From Klebsiella pneumoniae (lineage in GTDB: Bacteria > Desulfobacterota > Binatia > UBA12015), in NCBI GenBank assembly GCA_945872365.1, contig CAMBZJ010000007.1, forward strand, positions 1 through 64,000: 64,000 nucleotides of DNA, written 5' to 3'. Positions 17,344-27,662 of this stretch are shown piece after piece (the first letter of the stretch is position 1; each line of letters begins with the position of its first letter). The notes beneath the pieces are model-generated. The model was not told the DNA's origin and made no database searches. It was given only the letters and a program-made list of their open reading frames with translations. The position numbers and the translations under genes were made by a program.

Positions 17344-18123
17344 TCAGGCCGCGACGACGCGACGACGGAGGAAGTCGAGCACCAGCACCGTCGCGGCCGG
17401 GCCCTCGAGGTCGACCGGGATCACGTGACCGCTGCGCTCGAGCACGTGGAACTCCGGCGAGGCCGCGGCCATGCGCCGGGTGAGCCAGCGTGCGCCCGAG
17501 ATCGGGCAGACCCGGTCGCGACGCGCATGCACGACGAGGATCGGGAGCGAAGTCGACCGCCCCTCGCGGCGGATGCGGCGGCGCACGCTGCGGCGCAGCC
17601 GGTCGAACGAGAGCGCCGCGTCCACCGTCACCGGGGCCGACTTCGGATGCGCGGCACGCGCGACGTCGTCGCGGATGTCGCTCTCGGACTTGTCGAGCCG
17701 GCGGGCGCGCAGGCGTCGGGGCGCGAGCCAGTCGACGGTGCGCAGGGTCGCGCGCAGCCGGGCCGGCAGGCTGATGGCCGGCGAGAGCGTGACCAGCGCC
17801 GCGAGCCGTCGCGGCTCGGCGAGCGCGAGGTCGAGGCCGAGCAGCGCCCCCATCGAGAGTCCGACGACCGCGACACGACCATCACCGTGGGTCCGCGCCA
17901 GCTCCTCGAAGCCGTCGCGGACGGCCGCGCGCCAGGCCTCCTGGTGGTTCGGTTCGTCGGGCAATGCCGCGCCGTGGCCGGGCAGGCGAAGACCGACGAC
18001 GTCCCAACCCGCGGCCGCGAGCGGTGCCGCGAGCGGCTCCATTTCCTGGGGCGTTCCGGTGAAGCCATGCACCAGCAGCACGCCGCCCCGGCGTCCACCT
18101 CGGATCTCGAAAGCGTCGCTCAT
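17344..18123 (-). CDS. Alpha/beta hydrolase (carboxylesterase or monoacylglycerol lipase-like)
   Basis: 259 residues with an alpha/beta fold. The oxyanion region LLVHGFTGTPQEM is at about residue 16, the nucleophile Ser is in GLSMGA (about 88), the Asp probably lies in VVHARRDRVCP and the His in SGHVIPVD near the C-terminus. This order is that of the Est30/monoglyceride lipase group of cytosolic esterases; the substrate is unknown. It starts 28 nt after the ppiD stop on the same strand, so the two are probably cotranscribed, though no functional link is evident. Confidence 0.85.
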   Translation of the reverse strand: MSDAFEIRGGRRGGVLLVHGFTGTPQEMEPLAAPLAAAGWDVVGLRLPGHGAALPDEPNHQEAWRAAVRDGFEELARTHGDGRVAVVGLSMGALLGLDLALAEPRRLAALVTLSPAISLPARLRATLRTVDWLAPRRLRARRLDKSESDIRDDVARAAHPKSAPVTVDAALSFDRLRRSVRRRIRREGRSTSLPILVVHARRDRVCPISGARWLTRRMAAASPEFHVLERSGHVIPVDLEGPAATVLVLDFLRRRVVAA

Positions 18124-18151
18124 CAGGATCCGGCGGCGGACGTCGCCGTCC

Positions 18152-20077
18152 TCAGATCGTCGGCAGCGACTCGACCTTCTGCCGATCCACGGCGATCTGC
18201 GCCTTCTGCTTGAGTTCGTTCAGGTAGCGCGTGAACACCCCCGCGCGGCGCTGCTCCAGCATCGACTTGCGCATGGCCGGCACCTGCTTGGTGATCTCCT
18301 CGTCGCCGGGCTTCTGGACCTCGCCGAGTTCCATCGCGATCCAGTCGCCGGCCACCTCGACCGGCTGGTCGGCAAGGCGATTCGCGTCGGTCAGGGCGAA
18401 CGCCCTCTCCTTGAATAGGGTGCCGGCGCCTAGCCCGGGAACGAAGGGGCCGCCCCGGGTGAAGGCATCGGTCTTCTCGACCTCGCCCCGGAGTGCGCCG
18501 GCCGCCTTGAACAGCGAGCCGTCGCTCTTTGCCGTGGCGACGAGCTTGTCGGCGGCCGCACGCGCGAGCTTGCTGCCCTCTTGCAGGCGATAGGCGGTCT
18601 CGACCTGTTCCTTCACCGAGTCGAAGGCCTTCGGCGCGGGCGCCACCTTCTCGACCATGCGGGCCACGACCCAGGTGCCGTTCGCGTCGATCGGCACGGT
18701 CAGGCCGCCGGGCGCGAGGTCCCATACCGCGTTGTTCACGGCAAAGGCGGCTCCGACGCCCGGGAGCGAGCCGCCGCGCCCGATGGGCTCGGGGCGATCG
18801 ACCTGGAGGCCGCGCGCCTGCGCGATCTCGTCGGGAGACTTGCCCCCCACCCAGGCCGCCTGGTCCTGCTTGGCGAGCGCGAGCACCGCCTCCTTGGCGC
18901 GCGAGTCGGAGATCGACTTCGCGATGTCGGCCCGCACCTCGTCGAGCAACTGCTGGCGCTCTTGGTGGACCTCCTCGACCTGGACCAGGTGGAAGCCGAA
19001 GGGCGTCTCGACGATCTCGCTCAACTGGCCGGGCTGGAGCGCGAAGGCGGCGTCCTCGAAGGACTTGACCATCCTGCCCTTGCCGAAGAAGCCGAGTTCG
19101 CCGCCCTGGACGGCCGATCCGGCGTCCTCGGAGTGCTCGCGGGCGACCTTTTCGAAGCTCGCCCCGTCCTGGATCTGCTTGCGGTAGCCCTCGACCTTCT
19201 TGCGGGCAGCCGCGCGGGTCTCGGCGTCGGCGTCCTCGCCGGCCTTCACGAGAATGTGGCGCGCCCGAACCTCGGCCTGCTGGGTGTAACGATCGGCGAG
19301 ATGGGCCTGGTACTCGTCGGCAATCTCGAGGTCGGTCGCCGCGACGGCCGCAGCGACCTTCTCGGCCGGGTAGGCGATCATCTCGATCCTGACCCGTTCC
19401 GGGTAGGAATAGCGGCCGACGTTGGCTTCGTAGAACTGCTTGAGGACCTCGCCGCTCACCGGGACCTGCAGGGTATAGTCCGAAGCCTTCACCTTCACGT
19501 AGGCGATGCTGCGTTTTTCGTCACGCGACAGGATCGCGTCACGGACGGCGCTGTCGTCGATGGTCACGCCGTCCCAGACCACGTTCTGGAGCCGCTCGAT
19601 CGCGAGTTCCTTGCGCATCCCGTCCTCGAACTCGGCCGGGGAGAGGTTCGCGTAGCGCAGCGCCCGGAGGTAGTTTTCCTTGCTGAACCGGCCTCCGACG
19701 AGGAAGGACGGGTTCGTCGCGATCGAGTCGCGCAGTTCCTGGTCGCCGATCGTGAGCCCGAGCTTGTCGGCCCGGTCGGCGAGGACCTCCCGGTCGATCA
19801 GGCTGTCGAGGGCCTTCTGCCGCAGATTCAGCCCCTTGCGCAGTTCCGGGGTGAATTGGCCCTTGAGTGCGTCCCGGTAGGTCTGGACCAGGTTATTCTC
19901 GGCCCGCAGGAGTTGGACCTGATCGACGGGCCGGCCGTTCACGGTGGCCACCTCGTTGACCGTCTGGCCGGCGTTGATGCCGACCCCCACCCCCCAGAAG
20001 GTGAAGACACCGATGATCAAGGCGAGGGTCACCCAGACCGCCTTGGAGTTCTTGTGCGCGCGAAGGACGTGCAGCAT
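18152..20077 (-). CDS. ppiD: PpiD/SurA-type membrane-anchored peptidyl-prolyl isomerase
   Basis: 641 residues. A short cytoplasmic start is followed by one transmembrane helix (VWVTLALIIGVFTFWGVGVGI, residues 14-34), a SurA_N-like helical chaperone region (residues about 35-190), and a parvulin domain (about 269-370) with ARHILVK, GGELGFFGKGRMVKSFEDAAF and TPFGFHLVQVEEV. A C-terminal region with VFTRYLNELKQKAQI ends the protein, as in PpiD. It helps fold exported outer-membrane and periplasmic proteins at the Sec translocon exit. There is no Shine-Dalgarno; a promoter-like TTGCCC-17-TAGTCT ends 8 nt before the ATG. Confidence 0.9.
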   Translation of the reverse strand: MLHVLRAHKNSKAVWVTLALIIGVFTFWGVGVGINAGQTVNEVATVNGRPVDQVQLLRAENNLVQTYRDALKGQFTPELRKGLNLRQKALDSLIDREVLADRADKLGLTIGDQELRDSIATNPSFLVGGRFSKENYLRALRYANLSPAEFEDGMRKELAIERLQNVVWDGVTIDDSAVRDAILSRDEKRSIAYVKVKASDYTLQVPVSGEVLKQFYEANVGRYSYPERVRIEMIAYPAEKVAAAVAATDLEIADEYQAHLADRYTQQAEVRARHILVKAGEDADAETRAAARKKVEGYRKQIQDGASFEKVAREHSEDAGSAVQGGELGFFGKGRMVKSFEDAAFALQPGQLSEIVETPFGFHLVQVEEVHQERQQLLDEVRADIAKSISDSRAKEAVLALAKQDQAAWVGGKSPDEIAQARGLQVDRPEPIGRGGSLPGVGAAFAVNNAVWDLAPGGLTVPIDANGTWVVARMVEKVAPAPKAFDSVKEQVETAYRLQEGSKLARAAADKLVATAKSDGSLFKAAGALRGEVEKTDAFTRGGPFVPGLGAGTLFKERAFALTDANRLADQPVEVAGDWIAMELGEVQKPGDEEITKQVPAMRKSMLEQRRAGVFTRYLNELKQKAQIAVDRQKVESLPTI

Positions 20078-20085
20078 GGGGGCGG

Positions 20086-20114
20086 AGACTAATCCGGACG
20101 GCGGCTCCGGGCAA
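20086..20114 (-). promoter_or_regulatory. Candidate ppiD promoter, near-leaderless
   Basis: Minus-strand TTGCCC (20109-20114), 17-bp spacer, TAGTCT (20086-20091), then 8 nt to the ppiD ATG. The hexamers match the sigma-70 consensus at 4/6 and 3/6. No ribosome binding site lies between the -10 element and the ATG. Confidence 0.4.
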
Positions 20115-20229
20115 CGCGCGACTCACGATCCCGAAAACGGTCACGGAGAGCCTTCGATTCGGCTGGTCGGCGCGACCCGCCGCGATCGCTCGCATCACTC
20201 TTGCGCGACTCGCCCGCTGCGCACCGTAG

Positions 20230-21417
<1,188 letters not shown>

Positions 21418-21497
21418 CGGCCACCCGCGGATGAAGACGCCGTATCCCGCTCTCCCGGGGAGCATCGACTCCGGGAGCCCGCCCTCCTGAACCGGCC

Positions 21498-22532
21498 ATG
21501 GTGATCTCCTTTCTCCGCCGCCACTCGGTCCTGCTCACGACCGGCCTGCTGCTGCTCGTCTCGACCTTCCTGCTCGTCGGGAACGCCCGGGGGCAGCGCC
21601 GGATCGACCCGCTCGGGACGACGCTGCTCGAGATCATGGCGCCGCTCGACCGGGGACTCGGGGCGGTGCGCGGCGCGTTCTCGCGCGTCTGGACGAGTTA
21701 CGTCGACCTCGTGGGGGCCCGCGAGGAAACGGCCTGGTTGCGCAAGCGCCTGCGCGAGCTCGACGCCCGTCGCGAGACGACGACCGACCTCGAGCGCGAG
21801 AACGAGCGCCTGCAGGCGCTGCTCGACCTGCGCGATCGCATCCCCGGACAAGGCGTGGCCGCGCGGGTGACGAGCGCGGAGATGAAGGGCCTGTTCCGCT
21901 CGGCGACGCTCGGCAAGGGCACGCTCGACGGGATCGCGGTCGGTATGGCGGTCATCTCGACCGACGGCGTGGTGGGACAGGTCTTCGCGGCGAGTCCGAG
22001 CGCCGCCCGGGTGCTGCTCATCGAGGATCCGTCGAGCGGGATCGACGCGATCGTCGCGCGTTCCCGCGCCCGGGGCATCGTCGAGGGCGGCTCCGACGCG
22101 GGGTGCACGCTCAAGTACGTGAAGCGCGGCGAGGAGATCCGCGTCGGCGACGAGATCGTCACCTCGGGCCTCGACGGCACCTTCCCCAAGGGCGTGCCGC
22201 TCGGGACGATCACCGGGATCATCCCGGGCGAGCGCGGTCTCTTCCAGAGCGCGGAGGTTCGACCGTCCGTGGACTTCTCGAAGGTGGAGGAGGTGCTGGT
22301 CGTGGCTCCGGCGACGAGCGATCTGCCCCCGGAAACCTCACGCCCCCATGCACGCAAGGATGTGCGCGCACCGGCGGCGGACCACTCCGGCGGGGCGCCG
22401 ACCGCGCCTGCGACGCCGGCGGCGGAGGCGGCCGGGGCCCCGGCCGCCATCGATCCGGCCGCAGCTTCCGCGCCCACGCACCCGTCCGCGCCGCAGGCTG
22501 GCGGCGGGCCTGCCGGCGAAGGGTCGCGCTGA
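21498..22532 (+). CDS. mreC: Cell-shape protein MreC
   Basis: 344 residues. One transmembrane helix (LLTTGLLLLVSTFLLVG, residues 12-30), a coiled coil (about 75-115, REETAWLRKRLRELDARRE), and the MreC beta-barrel domain (ARVTSAEMKGLFRSATLGKGT to SKVEEVLVVAP, residues about 120-275). It scaffolds PBP2 in the periplasm. The last 65 residues are a low-complexity Ala/Pro/Gly tail not required in the family. It starts 80 bp after mreB and its stop is two nt before the mreD start, so coupling with mreD is likely. Confidence 0.93.
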   Translation: MVISFLRRHSVLLTTGLLLLVSTFLLVGNARGQRRIDPLGTTLLEIMAPLDRGLGAVRGAFSRVWTSYVDLVGAREETAWLRKRLRELDARRETTTDLERENERLQALLDLRDRIPGQGVAARVTSAEMKGLFRSATLGKGTLDGIAVGMAVISTDGVVGQVFAASPSAARVLLIEDPSSGIDAIVARSRARGIVEGGSDAGCTLKYVKRGEEIRVGDEIVTSGLDGTFPKGVPLGTITGIIPGERGLFQSAEVRPSVDFSKVEEVLVVAPATSDLPPETSRPHARKDVRAPAADHSGGAPTAPATPAAEAAGAPAAIDPAAASAPTHPSAPQAGGGPAGEGSR

Positions 22533-22534
22533 AC

Positions 22535-23053
22535 GTGCGGCGCGCCGTCGTCCTCGCCGTCGCCGGCGCACTCGCCGTCGCACTCGAGGCGAGTCTCGCC
22601 CGCGACGTTCCCTTCCTCCCGGTGGCTCCGGACCTGGCGCTGATTCTCGCCGTGTACCTGGGCCTGCACGAGCACTCGCCGATGGGAGCCGTCGGCGCCT
22701 TCCTGCTCGGCTACCTCATCGACACCTACACCGGCCCCGCACCCGGACTGAACTGCTTGACCACCACGCTCGTCTTCGGGGTAATCTATCTCCTGTCGAG
22801 GCGACTATGGATGGAGAACCCTGCCTCGAACGTCGCGGCGGTCGCGCTCGGCGAACTCGTGAAGATCGCGATCGCCCTACTCTACTTCGCCCTGCTGCAC
22901 CGGCAGGAGGTGCCGTGGTGGAGCGTCGGCCGGGTCCTCGGACTCGAAGCGCTCCTCGCGCTGGTCTGCGCACCGTTTGTCTTCGGCCTGCTCGACGCGC
23001 AGTTGAACGCCTACCGAACGGGGAGGAGGGCGCGTGCAACTGCCACTAAATGA
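22535..23053 (+). CDS. mreD: Rod-shape-determining membrane protein MreD
   Basis: 172 residues, mostly hydrophobic with five to six predicted helices, for example AVVLAVAGALAVALEASLA, LALILAVYLGLHEHSP and LGLEALLALVCAPFVFGLL. The GAFLLGYLIDTYTGPAPGLN stretch is the typical MreD signature. The GTG at 22535 follows the mreC stop by 2 nt and matches the family N-terminus; the ORF-track version starting at 22103 is in the wrong frame of mreC. Its 3-prime end overlaps mrdA by 20 nt. It completes the inner-membrane MreBCD complex. Confidence 0.88.
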   Translation: MRRAVVLAVAGALAVALEASLARDVPFLPVAPDLALILAVYLGLHEHSPMGAVGAFLLGYLIDTYTGPAPGLNCLTTTLVFGVIYLLSRRLWMENPASNVAAVALGELVKIAIALLYFALLHRQEVPWWSVGRVLGLEALLALVCAPFVFGLLDAQLNAYRTGRRARATATK

Positions 23054-25088
23054 TCGCGAGGCACCCGACGACCTGCGCCGACGCGCCGCACTCGCGGCAG
23101 TATTCGTCGCGGTCGCGTTTCTCGCGGTCACCGCGCGGCTCTTCGTCCTTCAGGTCGGCCAGGGCGCGAACTGGCTCAACCTGTCCGAGAGCAACCGCAT
23201 GCGCGTGAGCCGCATCGCGCCGACGCGCGGCGTGATCCTCGACCGCAACGGCGAGGCGCTCGTCGACAACCGCTCCTCCTTCGACGTGGTCGTGGTCCCC
23301 GAGGACGCGAAGAACCTGGAAGAGACCATCCGCCAGGTGAGCGAATTCCTCGGCGCCGAGCCGCCCACGCGCGAGCAGTTGATCGCTTCGACCCGCCAAC
23401 GGCCCCCCTACGAGGCGACGGTGATCTTCCGCGACGTCGACTTCGAGAAGGTCGTGGTGCCGCTCGAGACGCATCGCCTCGAATGGCCCGGCATCGGACT
23501 CGAACTCGGTCCGCAGCGCACCTACCCGCGCCACGAGGTCGCCTCCCACCTCCTCGGGTACGTCGGCGAGATCTCGCAGAACGAACTCGGATCGAGATCC
23601 GACTATCGCGGCGGCGACATGATCGGGAAGTTCGGCACCGAGAAGGCCTACGAATCCGTGCTCCGGGGCTCCCCGGGCGGACGCCAGATCGAGGTCGACG
23701 CGCTGGGCCGCCGCCTGCGTGTCCTCTCCGAGGTTCCCGAGACCCCGGGCAACAGCATGGTGCTCACTCTCGACCTGCGGCTTCAGGCCTTCGCGGAACA
23801 GATGCTCGAAGGACGCGAGGGCGCGATCGCGGTGCTCGATCCGAACAACGGCAGCGTTCTCGCGCTCGCGAGCAAGCCCGCCTTCGACCCCAACGAGTTC
23901 GTACGCGGCATCGGCCCGACCGCGTGGAAACGGCTGATGACCGACAAGGCGAAGCCGCTCAACGACCGGGCGATCCAGGGGCTCTATCCGCCGGGATCGA
24001 CCTTCAAGATCATCACGGCCGCCGCGGCGCTCGAAACCGGCGTCGTCACGCCGTTCACGCGGGTCTTCTGCCCCGGCAGCTACCACTTCGCGAATCGCGA
24101 CTACCACTGCTGGAACCGCCGCGGCCACGGATCGGTGGACCTGCACGACGCGCTGGTCCACTCCTGCGACGTCTACTTCTACCAGGTCGGGCAGAAGCTC
24201 GGCGTCGACACGATCGCCGAGTACGCGCACCGCTTCGGCCTCGGCGAGCCCACCGGCATCGCGCTCGACCACGAGAAGGCCGGGCTCATCCCGACCGCGG
24301 ACTGGAAGCTCAAGCGCTACAAGGAGGAGTGGTTCGCGGGCGAGACGCTCTCCGTCGCCATCGGACAGGGCTATGTGCTCGCGACCCCGCTGCAGATGGC
24401 CAACGTGATCGCCACCGTCGCCAACGGCGGTACTCGCTTCCGGCCGCATTACGTCGACCGGATCGAGGGCCCGACCGGTGACGTCGTCCAGCAGATGGAG
24501 CCGGAGGTCGCCGGCGTCGCGGGCCTGCGCAAGACGACCCTGCTCCAGATCCGCGATGCGCTGCGCGACGTCGTCAACGCGCCGGGCGGCACCGGCAAGA
24601 AGGCGAAGCTGCCGACGATCCTCATGGGCGGCAAGACCGGCACCTCGCAGGTCTTCCGCATGGCGCACCAGATGAAGACCGCCGGGCTCGCCCGTCACCT
24701 GCGCGACCACGCCTGGTTCGTCGCCTTCGCCCCGGTCGAGAAGCCGGAGATCGCGATCGCCGTGCTGGTCGAGCACGCCGGTACCGGCGGCGGCGCCACC
24801 GCGGCGCCGATCGCCCGCGACATCGCGGACTTCTGGTTCGGGATGACGCGCGGGCGCAACTACCAGCAGGCGGCCGCAAGCGGAACCGAGCCCGCCCAGC
24901 GGATCGCGACGGGCGGCGGCGCGGGCAAGGGCGCGGGCAACCCCGAGGGGCCGGCGCTCGAAACCGAGCGGCAGGCGGCCCGTCTCGCGGCGGCGGCCCT
25001 GCGCCCCGGCCGCGTGGAGATCGACGAAGACGTACGCTCCGAAGTGGTGCGGCGCGGCCTCTCACGCCCGCGCGCAGCACGGGGCTGA
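23034..25088 (+). CDS. mrdA: Penicillin-binding protein 2 (peptidoglycan transpeptidase)
   Basis: 684 residues. A single N-terminal anchor (AALAAVFVAVAFLAVTARLFVL), a pedestal domain with RGVILDRNGEALVDN, then the transpeptidase domain: active-site Ser in YPPGSTFK (about 321), second motif SCD in HSCDVYFYQVGQKLG (PBP2 enzymes typically have Asp here rather than Asn), and KTG in GGKTGTSQ (about 533). It cross-links lateral wall glycan made by RodA. The C-terminal 60 residues (from about GRNYQQAAAS) are a low-complexity extension. The start is a GTG with GAGGAGGG upstream, inside the mreD end. Confidence 0.95.
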   Translation: MQLPLNDREAPDDLRRRAALAAVFVAVAFLAVTARLFVLQVGQGANWLNLSESNRMRVSRIAPTRGVILDRNGEALVDNRSSFDVVVVPEDAKNLEETIRQVSEFLGAEPPTREQLIASTRQRPPYEATVIFRDVDFEKVVVPLETHRLEWPGIGLELGPQRTYPRHEVASHLLGYVGEISQNELGSRSDYRGGDMIGKFGTEKAYESVLRGSPGGRQIEVDALGRRLRVLSEVPETPGNSMVLTLDLRLQAFAEQMLEGREGAIAVLDPNNGSVLALASKPAFDPNEFVRGIGPTAWKRLMTDKAKPLNDRAIQGLYPPGSTFKIITAAAALETGVVTPFTRVFCPGSYHFANRDYHCWNRRGHGSVDLHDALVHSCDVYFYQVGQKLGVDTIAEYAHRFGLGEPTGIALDHEKAGLIPTADWKLKRYKEEWFAGETLSVAIGQGYVLATPLQMANVIATVANGGTRFRPHYVDRIEGPTGDVVQQMEPEVAGVAGLRKTTLLQIRDALRDVVNAPGGTGKKAKLPTILMGGKTGTSQVFRMAHQMKTAGLARHLRDHAWFVAFAPVEKPEIAIAVLVEHAGTGGGATAAPIARDIADFWFGMTRGRNYQQAAASGTEPAQRIATGGGAGKGAGNPEGPALETERQAARLAAAALRPGRVEIDEDVRSEVVRRGLSRPRAARG

Positions 25089-25099
25089 GGGGGGCTGAT

Positions 25100-26218
25100 T
25101 TGCGCTGGATGATCGACCGCCGGCTGCTGTCGCACTTCGACGTGCTGCTGCTCGCGACGATGGTCGCGATCGTGTCGCTCGGCGGGGTGACCGTCTACAG
25201 CGCGACCTTCGACCCGGCGCATCCCACGGCGCATTCGTTCGCTTGGAAGCAGGCCATGTGGGGCACGGCCGGACTCCTCGCGGCGCTGCTCATGTGCTCG
25301 TTCGACTACCGCAAGATCGAGGCATGGGCGCCGATCGGATACGCCGTGGGACTGCTGATGCTCCTCTCGCTGCCGTTCATCGGCACGGTCGTTTCGGGAT
25401 CGAGGCGCTGGATCTCTCTCGGGCCGGTGTCGATCCAGCCCTCGGAGATGGGGAAGCTCGCGCTCATCGTCATGCTCGCGCGCCACTTCCATCGCCACGA
25501 CCCGGTCGAGGGGCTGGGGCCGCGCGACCTGCTCTTGCCGGCCGCCATGACGCTGCCACCGGTCCTGCTCATCCTGAAGCAGCCCGACCTGGGCACGGCC
25601 GGCATCTTCGTGCTCGTCGCAGCGAGCATGGTCGTGCTCGCCGGGCTCAGCCGGACGACCTGGCTCCTGCTGATCGCGGCGGCGGCGCTCGCCATCCCGG
25701 CGTTCCCGCTCGTCAAGTCGCACCTGAAGCCCTACCAGTTGAAGCGCATCGAGACCTTCCTCAACCCCGAACTCGACCCGCTCGGGTCGGGCTACCACGT
25801 GATCCAGTCGAAGATCGCGATCGGCTCGGGTGGATTGCGCGGCAAGGGCTTCCTGAACGGCACGCAGAACCAGCTCGACTTCCTGCCCGAGCAGCACACC
25901 GACTTCATCTTCTCGGTCTACTCCGAGGAGTGGGGATTCATGGGAGCGCTCCTGCTGATCACACTCTACCTGCTGCTCGTGTTCCGGGGGCTCGTCGTCG
26001 TCGGCCGTGCGAAGGACCGCTTCGGAGCCCTGATCGCCTTCGGCGTGCTCGCCAACGTGTTCTGGCAGGCGGTGATCAACCTCGGCATGACGACCGGGCT
26101 CCTGCCCGTCGTCGGCATCACGCTGCCGTTCTTCAGCTACGGCGGGTCGTCGCTGGTGACGCTCATGGCGGGACTCGGGCTCGTGCTCAACATCAGCATG
26201 CGCCGCCACCTGTTCTGA
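25100..26218 (+). CDS. rodA: Rod-shape peptidoglycan glycosyltransferase RodA (SEDS)
   Basis: 372 residues, polytopic SEDS protein with about ten helices. Typical motifs: GSRRWISLGPVSIQPSE, KQPDLGTAGIF (catalytic Asp region), QLDFLPEQHTDFIFSVYSEEWG and GITLPFFSYGGSSL. It polymerises glycan strands from lipid II with PBP2. The TTG at 25100, 11 nt after mrdA with AGGGGGG upstream, is used; an ATG at 25109 is possible. It is the last gene of the elongasome operon and is followed by a hairpin. Confidence 0.94.
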   Translation: MRWMIDRRLLSHFDVLLLATMVAIVSLGGVTVYSATFDPAHPTAHSFAWKQAMWGTAGLLAALLMCSFDYRKIEAWAPIGYAVGLLMLLSLPFIGTVVSGSRRWISLGPVSIQPSEMGKLALIVMLARHFHRHDPVEGLGPRDLLLPAAMTLPPVLLILKQPDLGTAGIFVLVAASMVVLAGLSRTTWLLLIAAAALAIPAFPLVKSHLKPYQLKRIETFLNPELDPLGSGYHVIQSKIAIGSGGLRGKGFLNGTQNQLDFLPEQHTDFIFSVYSEEWGFMGALLLITLYLLLVFRGLVVVGRAKDRFGALIAFGVLANVFWQAVINLGMTTGLLPVVGITLPFFSYGGSSLVTLMAGLGLVLNISMRRHLF

Positions 26219-26224
26219 AGCGCA

Positions 26225-26256
26225 GAGGGCGTGGCGGCCGCAGCCACCACGCCCTC
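26225..26256 (+). terminator. Hairpin after rodA
   Basis: GAGGGCGTGG / CCACGCCCTC, a perfect 10-bp stem with a 12-nt loop, starting 6 nt after the rodA stop. There is no U-run, so termination strength is uncertain. Confidence 0.5.
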
Positions 26257-26335
26257 GCAGGTTCGTTCCATCCCCGGCCGGCCGCACCCGCCGCCTGCGC
26301 GGTCTTGCGCGCGCGCGACGCGGAGTTGCGGCCCG

Positions 26336-26587
26336 CTAGCGCCCGAGGAGGCGAAGCAGACCCAGAACGAGGATCGCGCCGATGGTGGACGGGAGGATCG
26401 CGCCGGTCCAACCGCCGCCCATCGTCATGCCGAGAGCCGGGAAGAGCCAGTTCGCGACCAGGGCGCCCACGAAGCCGACGACGATGTCGCCGATCAGGCC
26501 GAAGCCGCCACCACTCATGACCTGGCCCGCGAGCCAGCCGGCGATGCCACCGATGAGCAACGAGACGATCAAGGATTCCAGACCCAT
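26336..26587 (-). CDS. GlsB/YeaQ/YmgE family stress-response membrane protein
   Basis: 83 residues with three hydrophobic helices: LIVSLLIGGIAGWLAGQVM, GLIGDIVVGFVGALVANWLF and AILPSTIGAILVLGLLRLL. The glycine-rich pattern with GGGFGLIGDIVVGFVGA is characteristic of the transglycosylase-associated protein family (Pfam name only; no enzyme activity is shown). Members are inner-membrane proteins induced by stress in some bacteria. A strong AAGGAGGGAG lies upstream of the ATG. It is convergent with rodA. Confidence 0.9.
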   Translation of the reverse strand: MGLESLIVSLLIGGIAGWLAGQVMSGGGFGLIGDIVVGFVGALVANWLFPALGMTMGGGWTGAILPSTIGAILVLGLLRLLGR

Positions 26588-26770
26588 GCTTGCTCCCTCC
26601 TTGCAGGGCCGCGGCGGGGGCGTCGATCCCTTCGATCGACGGGGCCGGGGCTCGTTCGACCGGACGGACCGATCGCGGGGAGCGTCTCACGGATCACCGG
26701 TCGATACCATCGACCGGCAAAAATCGCCCTCCCGGCTGCAACTCCGTGCGGCCGGGGGGCGTGTTTCGGG

Positions 26771-26794
26771 CGGCGCCGCGTCGCCGCGGCGCCG
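26771..26794 (-). terminator. Hairpin after the thioredoxin gene
   Basis: CGGCGCCGCG-tcgc-CGCGGCGCCG, a perfect 10-bp stem with a 4-nt loop, 6 nt beyond the thioredoxin stop. There is no U-run. Confidence 0.45.
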
Positions 26795-26800
26795 TCGACC

Positions 26801-27130
26801 TCAGACGGTGACGACGGAGTCGATCGCCTTGGCGAGACGGGCCTTCGGGACGGCGCCCACGATCTGCTCGGCCACCTTGCCACCCTTGAAGACGATCAGG
26901 TTCGGGATGCCGCGCACCCCGTACTTGCCGGGCGTCTGGGGGTTGTCGTCCACGTTCATCTTCACGACCTTCAGTTTGCCCGCGTATTCAAGCGCGAGTT
27001 CCTCGACGACCGGGGCGATCGCCCGGCACGGGCCGCACCATGGCGCCCAGAAGTCGATGAGGACGGGTGTCGCGGAAAGCAACACCTCGGCCTCGAACGT
27101 GCTGTCGCTCACCTCGGAAATGCCTGCCAT
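26801..27130 (-). CDS. trxA: Thioredoxin
   Basis: 109 residues, the normal size. The active site FWAPWCGPCR (about 28-37) has both redox Cys, the cis-Pro is in RGIPNLIVFKGG, and the buried Asp is in VLIDFW. It is a cytosolic disulfide reductant; the thioredoxin-coupled ArsC at 60.3 kb may use it or a paralogue. GGAG lies 6 nt upstream of the ATG at 27130. It lies 85 nt downstream of the DUF6285 gene on the same strand, probably as its own unit with a hairpin after it. Confidence 0.95.
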   Translation of the reverse strand: MAGISEVSDSTFEAEVLLSATPVLIDFWAPWCGPCRAIAPVVEELALEYAGKLKVVKMNVDDNPQTPGKYGVRGIPNLIVFKGGKVAEQIVGAVPKARLAKAIDSVVTV

Positions 27131-27215
27131 GTCTCGCTCCTTGCGTTGCTCCGGTCGGGAATGCGGTTCGAAAACGAACTCTCGTCCTATCAGGGTCGCA
27201 AGACCCGTTCCACCT

Positions 27216-27662
27216 TCATTCTCCCTTCGTCGCGGAGGCCGGGGCCGTGTCGGCCTCGAGCCAGGACGGGTTGGAGACGACGAGCTTGTCGCGCACGGTT
27301 CGGCGCAGGTGATCGAGGACCGCGGCTCGCAGCCCGCCCTCCGCATCGACCTCGCCGGCGCGGATGCGGCGGCAGAGTTCGCCGGTCGCGCCCGCAATCG
27401 CGGTACGGAGGGCCTCGCGGTCGCCCGGCTTCGGATCGCTTGGCGGGCTTCCCGTGGCGACGGCGTGGAGCGTTTGCAGCCGGCTCCACTCCTCGACGAG
27501 CTGGGTTTCCTCCGCGGCGAGTTCGCGGTCGACCATGCGGGCGACGTTGGCGGCGACCCGTGCGAGAAACTGCCGGCGACCGTCGGTCGCCGGGACGATC
27601 TCCTCGTCGAGGAAGCGACCGAGCGCGTCGAGCAGTTCGTGCACCGTGGGGCGATCCTGCAT
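27216..27662 (-). CDS. DUF6285-type protein next to an APH-fold kinase
   Basis: 148 residues, soluble and mostly helical. The start RPTVHELLDALGRFLDEEIVP and the later FLARVAANVARMVDREL match DUF6285, a short family usually found next to phosphotransferase-family genes and acyl-CoA dehydrogenases. The function is unknown. Here it directly follows such a kinase: the kinase stop and this ATG overlap as TGATG at 27660-27664, so the two are translationally coupled and probably act together. The longer ORF start upstream is inside the kinase gene. Confidence 0.75.
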   Translation of the reverse strand: MQDRPTVHELLDALGRFLDEEIVPATDGRRQFLARVAANVARMVDRELAAEETQLVEEWSRLQTLHAVATGSPPSDPKPGDREALRTAIAGATGELCRRIRAGEVDAEGGLRAAVLDHLRRTVRDKLVVSNPSWLEADTAPASATKGE